Of a stretch of DNA of 64,000 nt, positions 33,970-46,490 are shown piece after piece. Location of the stretch: assembly GCF_032405125.1 (NCBI RefSeq), contig NC_091071.1:58171001-58235000 (forward strand), given 5' to 3'. The translations under genes and the position numbers were made by a program. Source of the DNA: Capricornis sumatraensis. Taxonomy: Eukaryota > Chordata > Mammalia > Artiodactyla > Bovidae. The notes beneath the pieces are model-generated. The model did not search any database, was not told where the DNA came from, and saw only the letters and a program-made list of their open reading frames with translations. Within the stretch, counting starts at the first letter, position 1. The number at the start of each line of letters is the position of its first letter.

Positions 33970-34955
33970 TATTTACTAATGAATCGAGGGAACAATGTGG
34001 GGTTTGCTTAAAAATAATTCACGGAGGCATAGGGAGTTGAGTTGGGGCATAGATGGAACACAGTGATGAGCTAAAAATTGGTGAAGTTGCAGTTAGCTGC
34101 TCATGAGATGGCGTTCTCTATTTTCATACACACTTGGCTTTTCTGGAATAAAAACTTGTTTTTAAAGTCCCATTCTAAGTATTTAAAGACTTAAATTCCA
34201 AATATTTTTTATGGACGTTTGCTGTCCCCAATTTCAGAACTCAAAATTTTCCTAATTTCCCCCTTGCTCTATCATTCTGTTTCTTCCAGGTTTACCTCAT
34301 TCTACTGTTTTGGGTAAGAGAAAATGGAAGAAAGTTAGAATGCAATCTGAGGGCTTTGAAAAGAGTTCAGTTGAATTTTACAGACCCAGAAAAAGTAAAT
34401 TATGTCTTGCAGGGTTCTGTTCATTTCCCTAGAACAGCTGACACATTAAACATGCAAGCTGCTGCCAGGGGGTTTTATTTGCACAGCTCCCTTCCTACCT
34501 CAAGGACTTGGGGGCATCCTTTGCTTTTTTGCTTTTCTCTACAAAAAAATTCTCCAAGGGAGCTTTCCTGTAAGCATTAACCCCTATAACCATGTCTAGC
34601 AATGATTGGCTGAGAGAGTTTGTTTATCTTAAAGGGAAGAACAGGTTCTTTTCTGGTTTCTTGTTTCCCTTGACTCTAGAGTATAGAGGATGATCTCAGG
34701 ACTGCCCTTGAAAGATGAAGAATGTATGATGTTCTATGATGCCGGCTCACAGAGAGGGAGGAATAGGCCGCCGGCCCTCTTTGTTTATTTAAAAACAACA
34801 ACAACAAAAAACCAGCCAAAAACCAATCAGAACTGAAAGAAATAGAAAAATACAAGGAAAACAACATAATTGTACCTTGTGTTTTCCTAATGTTTCTTGC
34901 CTGTAGGGCTCAAAATAGTCTCTAAATATTAACTCAAACACCAGTAGCTCCAAGG
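33970..34955. other. No gene recognised
   Basis: Balanced-composition sequence at 34360-34580 includes ACAGCTGACACATTAAACATG and might be constrained. Otherwise nothing is identified. A short (ACA)n run lies near 34795. Confidence 0.35.
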
Positions 34956-34959
34956 TACA

Positions 34960-35060
34960 GTCAGGGCAAACATTATTACCCTCATCTGAAAGATGAGATT
35001 AGGCAGGGCAGGGAGTCCACAGAGCCAAGATAAGGACTCAGAACCTGACTGCTGTTCAAC
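34960..35060 (+). mobile_element. MIR SINE fragment
   Basis: TTATTACCCTCATCTGAAAGATGAG followed by an ACAGAGCCAAGATAAGGAC-like segment matches the MIR core order. Confidence 0.6.
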
Positions 35061-35146
35061 AACCAGCCAAGTGACTCCAGGACTCCCTGTTCCTTTTTCT
35101 GAGTGGTTTTTCTTTCTCACCTTGGTTGTAATCCATCTGCTGACCA

Positions 35147-35367
35147 TATGTTTCCCTGGTGGCTCAGATGGCAAAGAATCCACCTGCAATGTGGAATACC
35201 TGGGTTCAGTCCCTGGATTGGGAAGGTCCCCTGGAGGAGGGCATGGCAACCCACTCCAGTATTCTTGCCCGGAGAATCCCCATGGACAGAGGAGCCTGAC
35301 AGGCATAATCCATGGGGCCACAAAAAATCGGACACGACTGAGCGACTAAGCACAGCACACAAGCCCA
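35147..35367 (+). mobile_element. Bov-tA SINE
   Basis: A complete unit ending GACACGACTGAGCGACTAAG with a CACAGCACAC tail. A perfect 13-bp TSD, CATCTGCTGACCA, lies at 35134-35146 and 35368-35380. Confidence 0.95.
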
Positions 35368-35380
35368 CATCTGCTGACCA

Positions 35381-36087
35381 CGGAACGCGTGTGTTCTCTC
35401 TTCTCTCATCAGTAAGGCCTTCCTGGACCCCCTGTCTGGGTAGTGTCGCTCCTCCCAACCCCCATCAAACAGTGTCCTTCCCTAGCAGTGTGATTTCTTC
35501 TTGACCTAATTACCTGGTATATTGGTCATTCCTGGCCTCCCTTCATTACGATGTTCCATGAAGGAATACTGTAGAAGTGTGTCTCCAGTGCCTGTTGAGC
35601 CCAAAGTGGGTGCTGAGTAAATATTTGTTGACTAAGTCCCTTCCTTTATTAAAACTTGCTTTTAGTTAAAAATTCAATAGTGTTATCTCAAGGTGGTCGA
35701 GAAAGCTTAATATATCCCCTAGGGGTTACTTTTATTACAAAAGGAGAAGCCTTACTGTGATTTAGCCAAAGGAACAAAGCTCTAAGTCATTGCAACTAAA
35801 AGTTTGAAGAAAGTATTTTTGCCCAGCAAGGGATCCTTTTTGATGATCCCTGACCTATGCCCAAGGCCAGCTTTCCTAACAACTGTCATCAGAGACGGAG
35901 AGTGAGAAAAGTGGATGAGAAACAGATTTTGTATAATGTACATCAGTTGTGCAATTTAAATTGTGGAGAAATAGAACAGCATTTCATTTTAACTGAAGTA
36001 TATTCAAGTGCAGAAGTAAAACCTTTCAGGGCTTTTAAACATCGTTTTCTGTCCCACATCTTTCTTTATGTTAGGTATCTTTTTTTT
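35381..36087. other. No feature recognised
   Basis: No repeat or exon identified; an 86-codon open frame at 35857-36117 has no recognisable domain and runs into L1 sequence. Confidence 0.4.
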
Positions 36088-36195
36088 AAACATAAATTTA
36101 TTTTAATTGGAGGCTAATTGCTTTACAATACTGTATTGGTTTTGGCATACATTGACATGAATCCGCCATGGGTGTATATGTGTTCCCCATCTACA
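36088..36195 (-). mobile_element. L1 3'-end fragment, ruminant type
   Basis: TTTTAATTGGAGGCTAATTGC, ACATTGACATGAATCCGCC and TGTGTTCCCCATC are the reverse of a ruminant L1 3' end. Confidence 0.72.
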
Positions 36196-36697
36196 TCAGG
36201 TATCTGACTTTCGTTTTATCTGAATAAATGACCTCCACACACACATGGGAAAAGAGGCCTTGCCTTGTTAGCAGAGCATCAGAGAGATGCTTCTTTAGAG
36301 TCCCAAATCCTCATCAAATCAAGGATAAGGCAGAGAAATCCCTTTCCTGCAGGTTTGTCCGTTGATTAAGAGTTCATGTAGCTTCCCAATGACAAACTTT
36401 GAACAGTTATGTGGTATGAAAGGTGAGCCTTTCTCATAGAAACCCATTATCAGGACAAACTGTAATTAGGAGCAAATCAGAGTGTAATCAGATTTCTGGT
36501 GGCTTCCAAAACGTTTGAGGACCAGGTTAAAGTCTATCTAGATGATAATCCATACTGTAGCTATTGTGTGAGTTTATTTTTATAAAAGTCAATATTTTCA
36601 AATTGGTTATTTCTAATTTATTCTCAATTGCTTTATGCATTTTTATTTTTACTTTTTTATACCCAGTCTTGGTCCAGGAAACATTTAAAGTGGTTTA
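36196..36697. other. No gene recognised; possible conserved stretch 36360-36540
   Basis: ACTGTAATTAGGAGC and GAGTGTAATCAGATTTC place two homeodomain-like words about 30 bp apart. No repeat was identified. Inference only. Confidence 0.3.
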
Positions 36698-36768
36698 CAT
36701 ACACACACACATACATACATACATACATACATACATACATACATACATACATACATACATACATACAT
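36698..36768 (+). repeat. (AC)n then (ATAC)n microsatellite
   Basis: A short CA run, then about 15 ATAC units ending at the SINE. Confidence 0.95.
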
Positions 36769-37046
36769 GCTGTTGCTGCCGCGGCTAAGTCACTTCAGTC
36801 GTGTCTGACTCTGTGTGACCCCATAGACAGCAGCCCACCAGGCTCCCCCGTCCCTGGGATTCTCCAGGCAAGAACACTGGAGTGGGTTGCCATTGCCTTC
36901 TCCAATGCATGAAAGTGAAAAGTGAAAGTAAAGTCACTCAGTCATGTCCAACTCTTAGCGACCCCATGGACTGCAGCCTACCAGGCTCCTCCATCCATGG
37001 GATTTTCCAGGCAAGAGCACTGGAGTGGGGTGCCATTGCCTTCTCC
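36769..37046 (-). mobile_element. BOV-A2 SINE between two microsatellite blocks
   Basis: Both monomers plus the GCATGAAAGTGAAAAGTG linker. The (GCT)n end is short and changed (GCTGTTGCTGCCGCGGCT). CA and ATAC repeats also follow it at 37047-37073, so it landed inside a microsatellite. Confidence 0.92.
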
Positions 37047-37164
37047 GACACACACACATACATACATATACACTAAGAAAAAAGATTACATTAAAAATTT
37101 GTGGGAGAGGAAATCAATACAATGGAAAAGTGAGAACAGGTCAGATGATATAAAAATAATAATG

Positions 37165-37222
37165 TCTAAACATGGAAAGAGTCAGACGTGACTGAGTGAC
37201 TAACACACACACGCACACATGC
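37165..37222 (+). mobile_element. Bov-tA 3'-tail remnant with (AC)n
   Basis: AAAGAGTCAGACGTGACTGAGTG is the last part of a Bov-tA; its tail has become an AC microsatellite. Confidence 0.75.
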
Positions 37223-37251
37223 ACAAAAGTATACCATTTTCTTGGGGGGGA

Positions 37252-37455
37252 AGGTAGGCACTGTTCTGAGCACTTTGCATATATGGACCATTCCATCCTG
37301 ACTACATCCTCACAAGATCAGTGCTGTTATTCTCGGTATTTTACCAACGAGGTAACTGAGGCATGGAGAAGTGATTGACACCATGCAAATAGTAAGGGGT
37401 GGAACTCTGGGGCTTAAAGCTGGGTACTCTGGTTCCATCATGCCTTACTGATTCA
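37252..37455 (+). mobile_element. MIR SINE
   Basis: GGCACTGTTCTGAGCACTTTG, TTTTACCAACGAGGTAACTGAGGC and GGGTACTCTGGTTCC follow the MIR consensus order. Confidence 0.82.
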
Positions 37456-38186
37456 ACAATAAGGCTGAAAATAAGACTGATGCACAAAGTAGAAATTGTA
37501 AGGTCCCACCATCCTGCTAGAGGCTGACCACAAATTTACCCCTAAGATTTTTGGCAGACAAAATCGAGAAGGAAAAACGATCAGTACATGATTCACAGTG
37601 TTTAGGAGATAAAAAACAAGCTAGTTACTCAAGAGTAGCATAATTATTTCTGGTTGGGAGACCAGGAAGAAAATTCTCTTGTAAATGCTCACAAAGAAGT
37701 CACTATGTGATGAAGTAGACACTATTCTCCAGTTAGGGCGTCAGGTTTTCATAGGTCTGTTGTTTACAACATCCTTCACTATGTCATAATGTATAATCAA
37801 CCCCAAAGCCAAGTTAAGTAAAAGGTAATTCTGCAAGAGTGGGGGATTTCTGAAGATGTGGCCAGGTTTGTGGATCTCTGCTGGTCTGGCTTAATTTAGG
37901 AAAATATTTTAGGCTATTTAGAGGGAAGAATGGACTGTAGATTCTGCAGACCACTGTCCATAATTATTATTCCTTTCAATTGAGCTTTTGTAAAACTTTG
38001 AGTGGTAGCAAGTTTGAGGTTATTTCCTGACCGGTACCTGGAGTGCAGCTTTTCTGTGCTGTTGGTTAATTAGAGAGCTTTAACTTTAGTGGCCAACTGA
38101 GCTGGGCAAAGGATAGCTTTGCTTGTAAAAGCTGAGGGAATGCAAGGAGTCTCTTTGAATAGAGGGCCACCCAGTCTGTATGTATA
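37456..38186. other. No feature recognised
   Basis: AT-rich, no identifiable repeat or exon. Confidence 0.45.
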
Positions 38187-38390
38187 GCTTATCCCTGGTG
38201 GCTCAGATGGTAAAGCATCTGCCCTCAATGCAGGAGACCCAGGTTCAAGCCCTGGGTTGGGAAGATCCCCTGGAGAAGAAAATGGCAACCCACTCCAATA
38301 CTCTTGCCTGGAAAATTCCATGGATGGAGGAGCCTGGTAGGCTACAGTCCATGGGATCACAGAAGAGTTGGACATGACTGAGCGAATTCT
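38187..38390 (+). mobile_element. Bov-tA SINE
   Basis: CCCTGGTGGCTCAGATGG to GACATGACTGAGCGAATTC, full unit. Only an imperfect TSD (CAGTCT-based) is visible. Confidence 0.9.
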
Positions 38391-39068
38391 TTCTTTCAGT
38401 CTATCTAGCACCGTATTCAGTGAGATAGAATCTGGGGCCTTGGTCACCCCCAAAATACATGGAGCCAAGATGACTCTGTGAGGAACTTTTTGATCCCCAC
38501 AGGGAATTTCAATATGGGTTTCTTACAGCAGGTGTAACCAAATGCATACCTTAGTGATTTAAAAAAGAAATCTCAGTAAAGGACTCCTGAAAAATTTAAA
38601 CTTAAAACTGAAGAAATAAAAATATAAACGTAATTTTAGAAATAAAATAGTATAAAGAAACTTAACCAGAAAATCAATCATCATTTATAGCAGCCCTCTC
38701 CTCTCCTGTTTCACTCACCAAAAGTTACCACTTAAATTTTCTGTTGTTTTTACCTTTTACTCAGACTTATAATTTAAAAAAATATTCTGCCACATTTGCT
38801 TTATCATCAGCTCACTTTATATACACAGATAGAGATAGATAACAGACATACGATTAACTTTTTTGACTATTTGAGAGTACTTTCAATACATCATGGCACT
38901 TTATCCTTAGAAACTTCAGTGTGTATTTCCTAAATACGAGCTGAGTATTCTTTTGCAAAACCACAGTATAACTCTCAAATTCAGGAAACTTAACATCTGC
39001 TCAATATTTTATCTTATCTATAGTTCATATTACAGCTTCATTAATTGTCCTGATAATGTTCCTTAGAG

Positions 39069-39255
39069 TAGCAGTTCCCAAACTTTTTGGCACCAGGAAT
39101 GGCTTTTGTGGGAGACCAATTTTCCACGGACAGGGAGGGGGGATGGTTTCAGGATGATTCAAGGACATTGCATTTACTGTGCACTTTATATCTATTATTA
39201 CAGCAGCTTCACCACAGACCATCGGGCATTAGATCCCAGAGGTTGGGGACCCCTG
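39069..39255 (+). mobile_element. MER1-like hAT-Charlie transposon
   Basis: Inverted ends CAGTTCCCAAACTTTTTGGC and GGTTGGGGACCCCTG, with the internal word GACCAATTTTCCACGGACAG. A TTAGAG-containing duplication lies on both sides (near 39062-39068 and 39257-39263), which fits the 8-bp hAT rule imperfectly. Confidence 0.75.
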
Positions 39256-40157
39256 ATTTAGAGCATTTGTTCTCTTTACAAGTGCAAGATTCAGTTCAAG
39301 ATCAAGTCCTGACTTATTACTCTTCTTAATCTCCTCCATTCTGAAATGATTCCTTAGCCTTTCTCTTTTACAATGTAAACACATTTTTACATTAAAAAAA
39401 TTGTATTAGTGAGAAAATTACCACTCAGCAAACTGTACATAAGTTGAACAATTTGATAGGTTTTGAAATACACATGAGTTTCCACATATCCTGTTGGAAT
39501 ACCTCTCTCCAGCCACCCATCGCCTCCATTCCGGACACAACCACTCATTTGCTTTCTAGTACCAGATTAGATTATATTTTAGAATCATGTAAGTGGAAGT
39601 ATAAAGCGGGTAGTATTTCTTTCAGCATAACTTTGTGAGATTCATCCATGTTGGTGCATACATCAATATCCCATTCCTTTTATTGTTGAAGTGCATATCC
39701 TTTGCATGGATATGCTATAGATTGTTTATCCATTTACCTGTTGGAGGACATTTGAATTGTTTCCAGTTTTTGGAAATTACATATGAAACTATGAACATTC
39801 ATGTACAAGTCTTCCATGGACATATTTTCATGTCCATATGGACATAAAGACCTATAAGGAAATATGTGAATTATACGGTAGGTGCTTGTTTGATATCTTA
39901 AGAAAGTGCTGAATTTTCCAGTGATTGTACCATTTTCTCTTCCTACAGCAGTGGATCAGATCCTCCAGATTCTAGCGAACACTTAGAATGGTCAGTCTTT
40001 TTAATTTTAGTGATTCTTGTTAAGTGTGTAGAAGTGTCTCGTTGTTTTAGGCATTTCCCTAATAACTAACTATGCTGAGCATGTTGGGTGCATTTGTTAT
40101 ATGCATATCTTCTTTGCTGAAGTGTGTTTTCAAAAATTTCCCTTGATATTGAGACTT

Positions 40158-40447
40158 AAAAATAATATTTAATTGTTTATTTTGAACTGTGCTGGGTCTG
40201 CACTGCTGCGCGTGGGTCTTCTCTAGTTGCAGCGAAGAGGGCTGCTCTTTACTTGTTGTAAGCGGGCTTCTCACTGCGAAGTTTTCTCCTGTTCCAGAGC
40301 TCAGACTCAAGGGCTGGCAGGCTTCAGTAATTGTGGCGCGTGGGCTTAGTTGCCCTGCAGCATGTGGGACCCTCCTGAACTGGGACTTGAACACGTGTCC
40401 CCTGCATTGGTAGATGGACTCTCGACCACTAGACCACCAGGTAAGTC
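40158..40447 (-). mobile_element. CHR-type SINE, long form
   Basis: GTTGCAGCGAAGAGGGCTGC, GTGGCGCGTGGGCTTAG and a reversed tRNA head (TGGGACTTGAACACG). A perfect 14-bp TSD, TGATATTGAGACTT, lies at 40144-40157 and 40448-40461. Confidence 0.92.
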
Positions 40448-40860
40448 TGATATTGAGACTTGTGAGTGTTTCTCAGTTCGGGTTTCCCTAATGTTTCCCC
40501 ATTACTCAGGCTGTGCATACCCAGCTGGAATAACATAAACGTAGTATTTCCTTCTTAGAGCATCTTACCTGGAGGCAAACTTTCTCTCTCTGCTCTGTGT
40601 TGTTAATATAATCACCAGGTCAGTGTGTGGCCTGGTCTTCCTACCCCATGCTTTCAACTAATAATTTGTGGAGAGAGACTTTGAGACCATGGAAATACTC
40701 CTGTTCCTCATGAAATTTCCCCCTGATTTTAGTATCACTTGATGACTTCCCGAACCAATCTTAACTAGTATTGTTGCAAGGTGTTGATTTTACGATTTAA
40801 GCACTCCTACATTTATCAGTTCAGATGCTACTATAAGAGACAGCCCATCTACCTCTCCCT

Positions 40861-40925
40861 CATGGGAGCCTGGTGGGCTCCAGTCCAAAGTGTTGCAGAG
40901 TCGGACATGACTGAGCACAAAGTAT
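40861..40925 (+). mobile_element. Bov-A 3' fragment
   Basis: GGAGCCTGGTGGGCTCCAG to GGACATGACTGAGCAC, only the last ~60 bp of a Bov-tA or Bov-A unit. Confidence 0.82.
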
Positions 40926-42690
40926 GAAAGGCCCTCTACGGTCTGGCTCCCCGTTCTCAGTTCCTCCCCAAACCTAACTGCTCTCCAGTACCTCACCCCA
41001 CTGCAGCCACAGTAGACTCCCTATTGTTCCTTGAACTTTTCCAGCATGTGTTAGAGCCTCTGCTTTAGCTCTTCTCACTTCTGATGTGCTCTACCCATAG
41101 ATAACCTCCTCCAAAAGCATATACTTCAGATGATGCATTTAATCCTAATGAAAACTGAAACATCACAGCATAGCATTTAAAGAACAGTTGTTCATTGGTG
41201 GTTTATATACATTTATGAGAATTGCTTATAAGTGGACTTGAGTACCTATTTTTTCTTTCCTTCATTTATTCTCCAAGAATGTGTTGAACGCTGAATCCAT
41301 GGGATCAAAAGTAAACAAGGTACAGTCCTAGCTTCAGGGTTCATGCAGCCTAGGGCAAGGAAACAGACAAGTTATGAGACATAAATTTACACAGCGAGTG
41401 TTAGAATTCAGTTTTCTGATTCTCCAGAATACTGTTTAGAGTTTAAGTATTGATGTGAATTTCAACTTATTCAAATACAAAATATAATTTACAAAAACTT
41501 CAAGCATCCATTGTTGAAATGTGAGAGGCACTTCTGCCTGTTGAACATTTACTTTATACCCATGTTGCAATTAATTAAAGCATGACTCTATAGACTCTAA
41601 TTAGAAGTCTTACTGCATCTTATAATGATTATATTCCTGGTTTTGAATGGTCTTATCCACATTATATTTGAATGTCTCAAAACTTTGTGTATAATATGTA
41701 TGCCTGGATGCTGGATTTATTAAACAGAAAAGAAGAGAGAGGAGATTATAGGAGTCATAGACGGAACCAGGTCCCACGAGTCAAGGGAAATCTCATGGAA
41801 GAGGCCAGTTGGAAGAGGATCTTCAGGATGAGACATGGAGCTGGAGCAGTTTGGGCCAGTATTCTGTTAACAGCTATTTGATCATCATGCTCAAGTCTAT
41901 TTCCCCCTGCATGAAGTCACAATACACAACGACTTTTAGCCAGGCTGAACTTCTACAGTTAAAGAGTTTACGTGCTTTTAAAATTGCACTTGGCAGCAAC
42001 TCACTTGATACTAATTTGGCCAAAATGGTTTTTAAAAATACTGTGTATACATGGCCACCTGAATACATTTCTCTCTCAAATTCTAACTTTTGAGACTTGG
42101 TGAGGAGTTCTTATGTTAAGGCTTATTCACACCAAGAAGTGCCAACTTTTGTTGCCAACTAGTTATGATTCTGGAGGAAAAAAAACTAGGCCCTAGAATT
42201 TTGCTTTTTTTTTTTTAATTGGAGAATTACTGCTTGGATTCAGTTTTTATGGCTTGATTCTGTAATGGATGAATTGGCCTACTTCTGAGGGAACACGTTT
42301 CTTGTAGGGTAGATCTGTGTGTGGGTATTTATCCACTACATTTATACAGTGTACATTTTATTCTAAATGAAGAACATTAAAAATACTTACTTGAAAATGA
42401 GTCATAAAAGTTAAATAGTGAACAAGGGACAAAGATTAAAGATAGTTGGACAGAAGGGGAGGAGGGATACAGTTACTTGGAAGAAGTAAGATAGAGAATA
42501 AAGCAAAGACAATGTCGAAAAGCAAGTCAGCTTAGCTGGCAATGTAACTGAGATATTAAGCAACTAAAGTTATTTTGTAATTGATGTACGAGCAAGTAAA
42601 ATTATTTGATTTTAGTGATGGAACGCATAATTGTTACTGTTGAAATTTAAGAAAAGAGAAAACATGCTCTATTAGATAATGGCTTTTATA
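40926..42690. other. No gene recognised; candidate conserved stretch 41850-42100
   Basis: 41850-42100 has balanced composition and motifs such as TCACAATACACAACGAC and TGGCCAAAATGG. A 94-codon open frame overlaps it (41809-42093), but it has no recognisable domain and no splice signals I trust. Confidence 0.35.
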
Positions 42691-42696
42691 ATTGAC

Positions 42697-42880
42697 ACTT
42701 TATTTTTTTACTGATGTATAGTTGATATACAATGATGTGTTTCTGGTATACAGCAAAGTGGTTCAAATATATATATATATATGTGTGTTTATTTCTGATG
42801 TTCTTTTCCATTATGGTTTATTACAGGATATTGAATATAGTTGCCTACATTATATAATAGGACCTTGTTTATACATTTGA
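42697..42880 (-). mobile_element. Cetartiodactyl L1 3' UTR fragment
   Basis: ACTGATGTATAGTTGATATAC, TTTCCATTATGGTTTATTAC and TATAATAGGACCTTG match the same L1 3' UTR as 32446-32690. An (AT)n run lies inside. Confidence 0.72.
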
Positions 42881-42984
42881 TATTTTGCATAGCATATTTA
42901 AACACATCTAAGTATTGTTCAATTCTATAAGGCCAAAATATATACTGAACATTTTGCAAACTTCTCAAATTTCACATGGTGTTT

Positions 42985-43080
42985 TCACAACCATATGAAT
43001 GGACTTAATACTGTTGAACTGTACACTTAAAATGATTGAGTGGTAAATTTTATGTTACGTGTATTTAACCATGATTTAAA
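42985..43080 (+). mobile_element. Old L1 3' terminus
   Basis: TTGAACTGTACACTTAAAATG and GGTAAATTTTATGTTACG are the classic 3' end of old mammalian L1. Confidence 0.75.
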
Positions 43081-43477
43081 AATTTAAAGGAATCAAGAGT
43101 TGTAAGGATGACATAAAATGACCTTTAGTAATTTGAAACCTCTTTCTCTCCATAGATAAAACCTAGACATACTTGATATTCTTGCCATAGTTAGTAGATA
43201 CTTCTTTAAATAAAAAATAGTTGATAGTACTTCTCATCTCTGTGTTCTAGTGAAAAATAGTCACTAAATGTAAGTGATCACAAAGTCCCAGAATGCAAGG
43301 GCATTTTAGAGGGCTTCTAAATATTCTATTCTTGCATTTTCCCAAGAAGAAATTTATCTAGTTTTCTCCTAAGATAAATCAAAGTCCCTTGTGCTGCAGA
43401 ACTATTAATGGCTTACCTTCCTTCTCCTTTAGCCCTAAAGAACACGGGACTAACGCTATGCCTAACCATAACTTGCA

Positions 43478-43700
43478 TGCGTGTGTGCTGTTTCTCAGTC
43501 GTGTCTGACTCTTCTCGACCCTACAGACTATAGCCCGCCAGGCTCCTCTGTCCGTGGGATTCTCCAGGCAAGAATACCGGAGTGGGTTGCCATGCCTGCT
43601 TTCAGGGGATCTTCCTGACCCAGGGATCTAACCCACATCTCTTACATCTCCTGCACTGGCAGGCAGGCTCTGTACCACTAACACCACCTGGGAAGCCCCA
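43478..43700 (-). mobile_element. Bov-tA SINE
   Basis: Full unit with GCGTGTGTGCTG tail. TSD AACCATAACTTGCA at 43464-43477 against AACCATTACTTGCA at 43701-43714 (13 of 14). Confidence 0.93.
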
Positions 43701-44103
43701 AACCATTACTTGCAGAAGGACTTATACTATCCATTGTTAACATTTTTCCTTCTGAGATAATATTTCAACTCTCCATCCTTTCTAGATATATTGTGACTTT
43801 TAACACTTCTTTATCTTTTCTTATTTTTATCTAGTTTTCTCTCATTTTCCCCAAATAGTGGCCCTTGAAAATATTTAAAATATTTACATCTGAGATTATA
43901 GAGAAAGATTGTGTCTTATTTTTCTATTAATTTTAACTTCAACATAGAGGCATCTAACTCCTAGGTGCTCTTTGACTATTAAATCTTATATGACTACCAT
44001 CATTCCTATACCCATTTGGATTAAATCAGATCTCTCTGACTCTTTCAATTGGCGAGACCAAGCATGTAAGCCTTCAGTAGTGGTCTTGCATGAAAAGGAA
44101 AAG

Positions 44104-44302
44104 TTAAAGTGTTAGTTGCTCAGTTGTGTGCGACTCTTTGCAACCGCATGGACTGTAGCCCACCAGGCTCCTCTGCCCATGGGATTTCCCACGCAAGAAT
44201 ACTGGAGAGGGTTGCCATTTCCTTCTCCAGGGGATGCTCCCAACCCAGGGATTGAAACTGGGTCTTCCACATTGCAGGTAGGTTCTCTACCCCTGAGCCA
44301 CC
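44104..44302 (-). mobile_element. Bov-tA SINE
   Basis: AGTTGCTCAGTTGTGTGCG to CCTGAGCCACC. A 9-bp repeat AAGGAAAAG at 44095-44103 and 44303-44311 is a probable TSD, though its right copy overlaps the SINE head. Confidence 0.9.
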
Positions 44303-44311
44303 AAGGAAAAG

Positions 44312-46317
44312 GCCTAAATCTAGAGTCTGTGGCATCCACAGGCACATTTTTGTTCTAACTCATGGACTGTGTGGTAGTACACCATGGGTTTGTCTGAACT
44401 TCTTGAGCAGCAGAACTCAAACTATTTGGAAATCAAAACACCAGGTCAAACAGTAGATGAAGTAGATATTTCCTTCCCCAATTTCTAGAGCCTGAAGCAG
44501 AGCCCCCCTCTCTCCCCAAACGCTGGAGCGGGACTGAAGACAAAAGTGGTAGCCCTGTGACTGTGGCTCGTCCCCACTGGTGTTCATGTAGCTGGTGGGG
44601 CTGCGGCAGATTGGGATGTGGGACTGTAGCTGTAGGAGACACTGAGACTATGCTTAAGGTGAGTCTGCTCCTTAGCTTGTCCCAGCCAGTGTTTTTTTCA
44701 AAGAATGAGTTTTTTTGAGATAATTTTGTTTCAAATTGGACTTTATCATGTTCGTACCGCCTATTAAGTACCACTCCAGTTTAATGTTTTTTGTATTGCA
44801 AGAGGTGACAGGTGATCATTATCCAATTACCACTTGTATATTCCAGAAGAGAATCCATGTGAGTCCATTTCACATGTTAATTATACAATAGTTTATTGCT
44901 TATTGCCTTTGATATACCATGTTTCTTAGATGAATAATAATATTCAAAGGTATGAGAATCATTTGAGTAGATGCTGCACAACACAAAACTCTCTTAAAAG
45001 GAAAAAGTCTAGTTTCTCATAAACACAAGTTTTTGCATAGAAGCAGTACTGAGAGAGTAGCAGGGAACTGGTGGGCTGCAGAGACAGAAAAAGATCACTT
45101 GATCCGGGGCAGGAAAGAGAGATTCAGTTCAGGAAAGATCACCCCTGAGAGGATGAGCCACTGAAGGCTGGCAATTCAAAGCTGTGGCATCCATCAAGGG
45201 CAAAGGCTAGGTGCTGCCAGCCATGGAAATGACCCTTGGGAACAGCAGAGATGGCCTGTTTAGGGAAGTGATGTACCTTGCCCCTTCAGGTCACCCTTGC
45301 AGAAGATGGTGAGACTTCTGTGTATCATTAGTCTGGTTTGACTAGACAATCTCTAGTCAATTCTTTCTGTTTGAGAATTCAGTCTTACGACCTGAGCAAG
45401 GAAACAGCATCATAATTTTCAGGCACTCTGACAGCTTGAGCCCATGACATAGGCTCTAAATAGTGAAATGGCTCTTAGGTTCCAAGCTGGGAGGGAATAA
45501 TGAAAGGAAAATGAAATGCACATATTATCTTTCAAAAGAGTCCTACTTAGGGCCAACCAACTCCATCTTTATCCTGTAATAATTTTCCTACTTTCCCTAA
45601 TATAGCAAACTGATTTATATCTGACAAACAAATGATTATAAATTTGTCACTTGGGGTTCTGCATAAGATTTCAATAATATCTTAGTTATAAAGACAGTAT
45701 TTTGCTTTTGCAAAATTAAACTTAGTTATTTAAAAACTTTATTATAGAAATTTTCAAATTTAATTTTTAATTATTGTTTAATTCAATTTCTATTTATATA
45801 TTATTCAGCTCCAATACTTAATACTATATCCCAGTCTTGTTTTGTTTGAAAACCACTTTCAGCCTCTGGATTATTAATCCCCTTGCCTTTGGTTTTGTTT
45901 TGATTTCCCCCTCATCTTAGTCACTGAATTATTTTCAAGAAAATCCTGGACTTATCCATTTGTAGATACCATTAGCATACCTGAAAACAGTAACTCTCTC
46001 TCATGGAAGAATACTTAGTTAATATCAAATATCCACTCAGTGTTCTAGATATCCCCCACTGTTTCATAAATTATTTTGCAGCCTCTTTTTTCAAATCAAA
46101 ATCTAAACAATGTCCACACATTGCCTTTGGCTAATGACTCAAAAGCCCCTCTCTCCAACATCTCTTTTAATCTACAGATTACTCTTCGTTCTGTATATTT
46201 CTTGCTCTCCTTTTAAAAGAAACCATGTCATTTGTTCTACAAAACTCACAGTCTTAATTTCTGCTGCCTACATAGTTTTTTTAAAAAAACATGTCATCTC
46301 ATTTTGTCTACACAACT
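44312..46317. other. No feature recognised
   Basis: About 2 kb with no recognisable repeat, RNA gene or exon. 44433-44774 is open on the minus strand without a known domain. Confidence 0.45.
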
Positions 46318-46490
46318 ACCTGATGAGGTAGATAGAGACGGTTTTACCATTTAGCGAAGGAGTTGATCAGGGTACAGAGAAAGAAAGCAGTTTGTTCAAA
46401 CTTGTAGTAAGTAGTTGAACCAAAAGTAGAATCCAGGAAACACATTTCTTAGACCAGAGAGCAGCTGTTTTTATCCAAACACTGAGCCTC
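46318..46490 (+). mobile_element. MIR SINE fragment
   Basis: GATGAGGTAGATAGAGACGG, TTTTACCATTTAGCGAAGG and ATCCAAACACTGAGCC follow the MIR core. Confidence 0.65.

Larger units (their letters stand above)
38690..40860 (-). mobile_element. Old L1M 3' portion, interrupted
   Basis: Reverse of old mammalian L1 sequence: CTTCAGTGTGTATTTCC, GAGATTCATCCATGTTGG, CTATGAACATTCATGTAC and ACTTTGAGACCATGGAAATA. A MER1-like hAT (39069-39255) and a CHR SINE (40158-40447) inserted later. The parts after 40462 may come from a different L1M subfamily. Confidence 0.65.

Noticed and set aside
36564..36912. Open frames with Tyr-Ile-His-Thr repeats
   Set aside because: Translation of the (ATAC)n microsatellite and the BOV-A2 that follows.
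36698..37222. Possible segmental tandem duplication because CA/ATAC repeats flank both sides
   Set aside because: A BOV-A2 inserted in one microsatellite explains it; the later AC run belongs to a separate Bov-tA tail.
44433..44774. 113-codon minus-strand open frame as a host exon
   Set aside because: No domain, no convincing splice sites, low-complexity proline/histidine stretch; length within chance for 64 kb in six frames.
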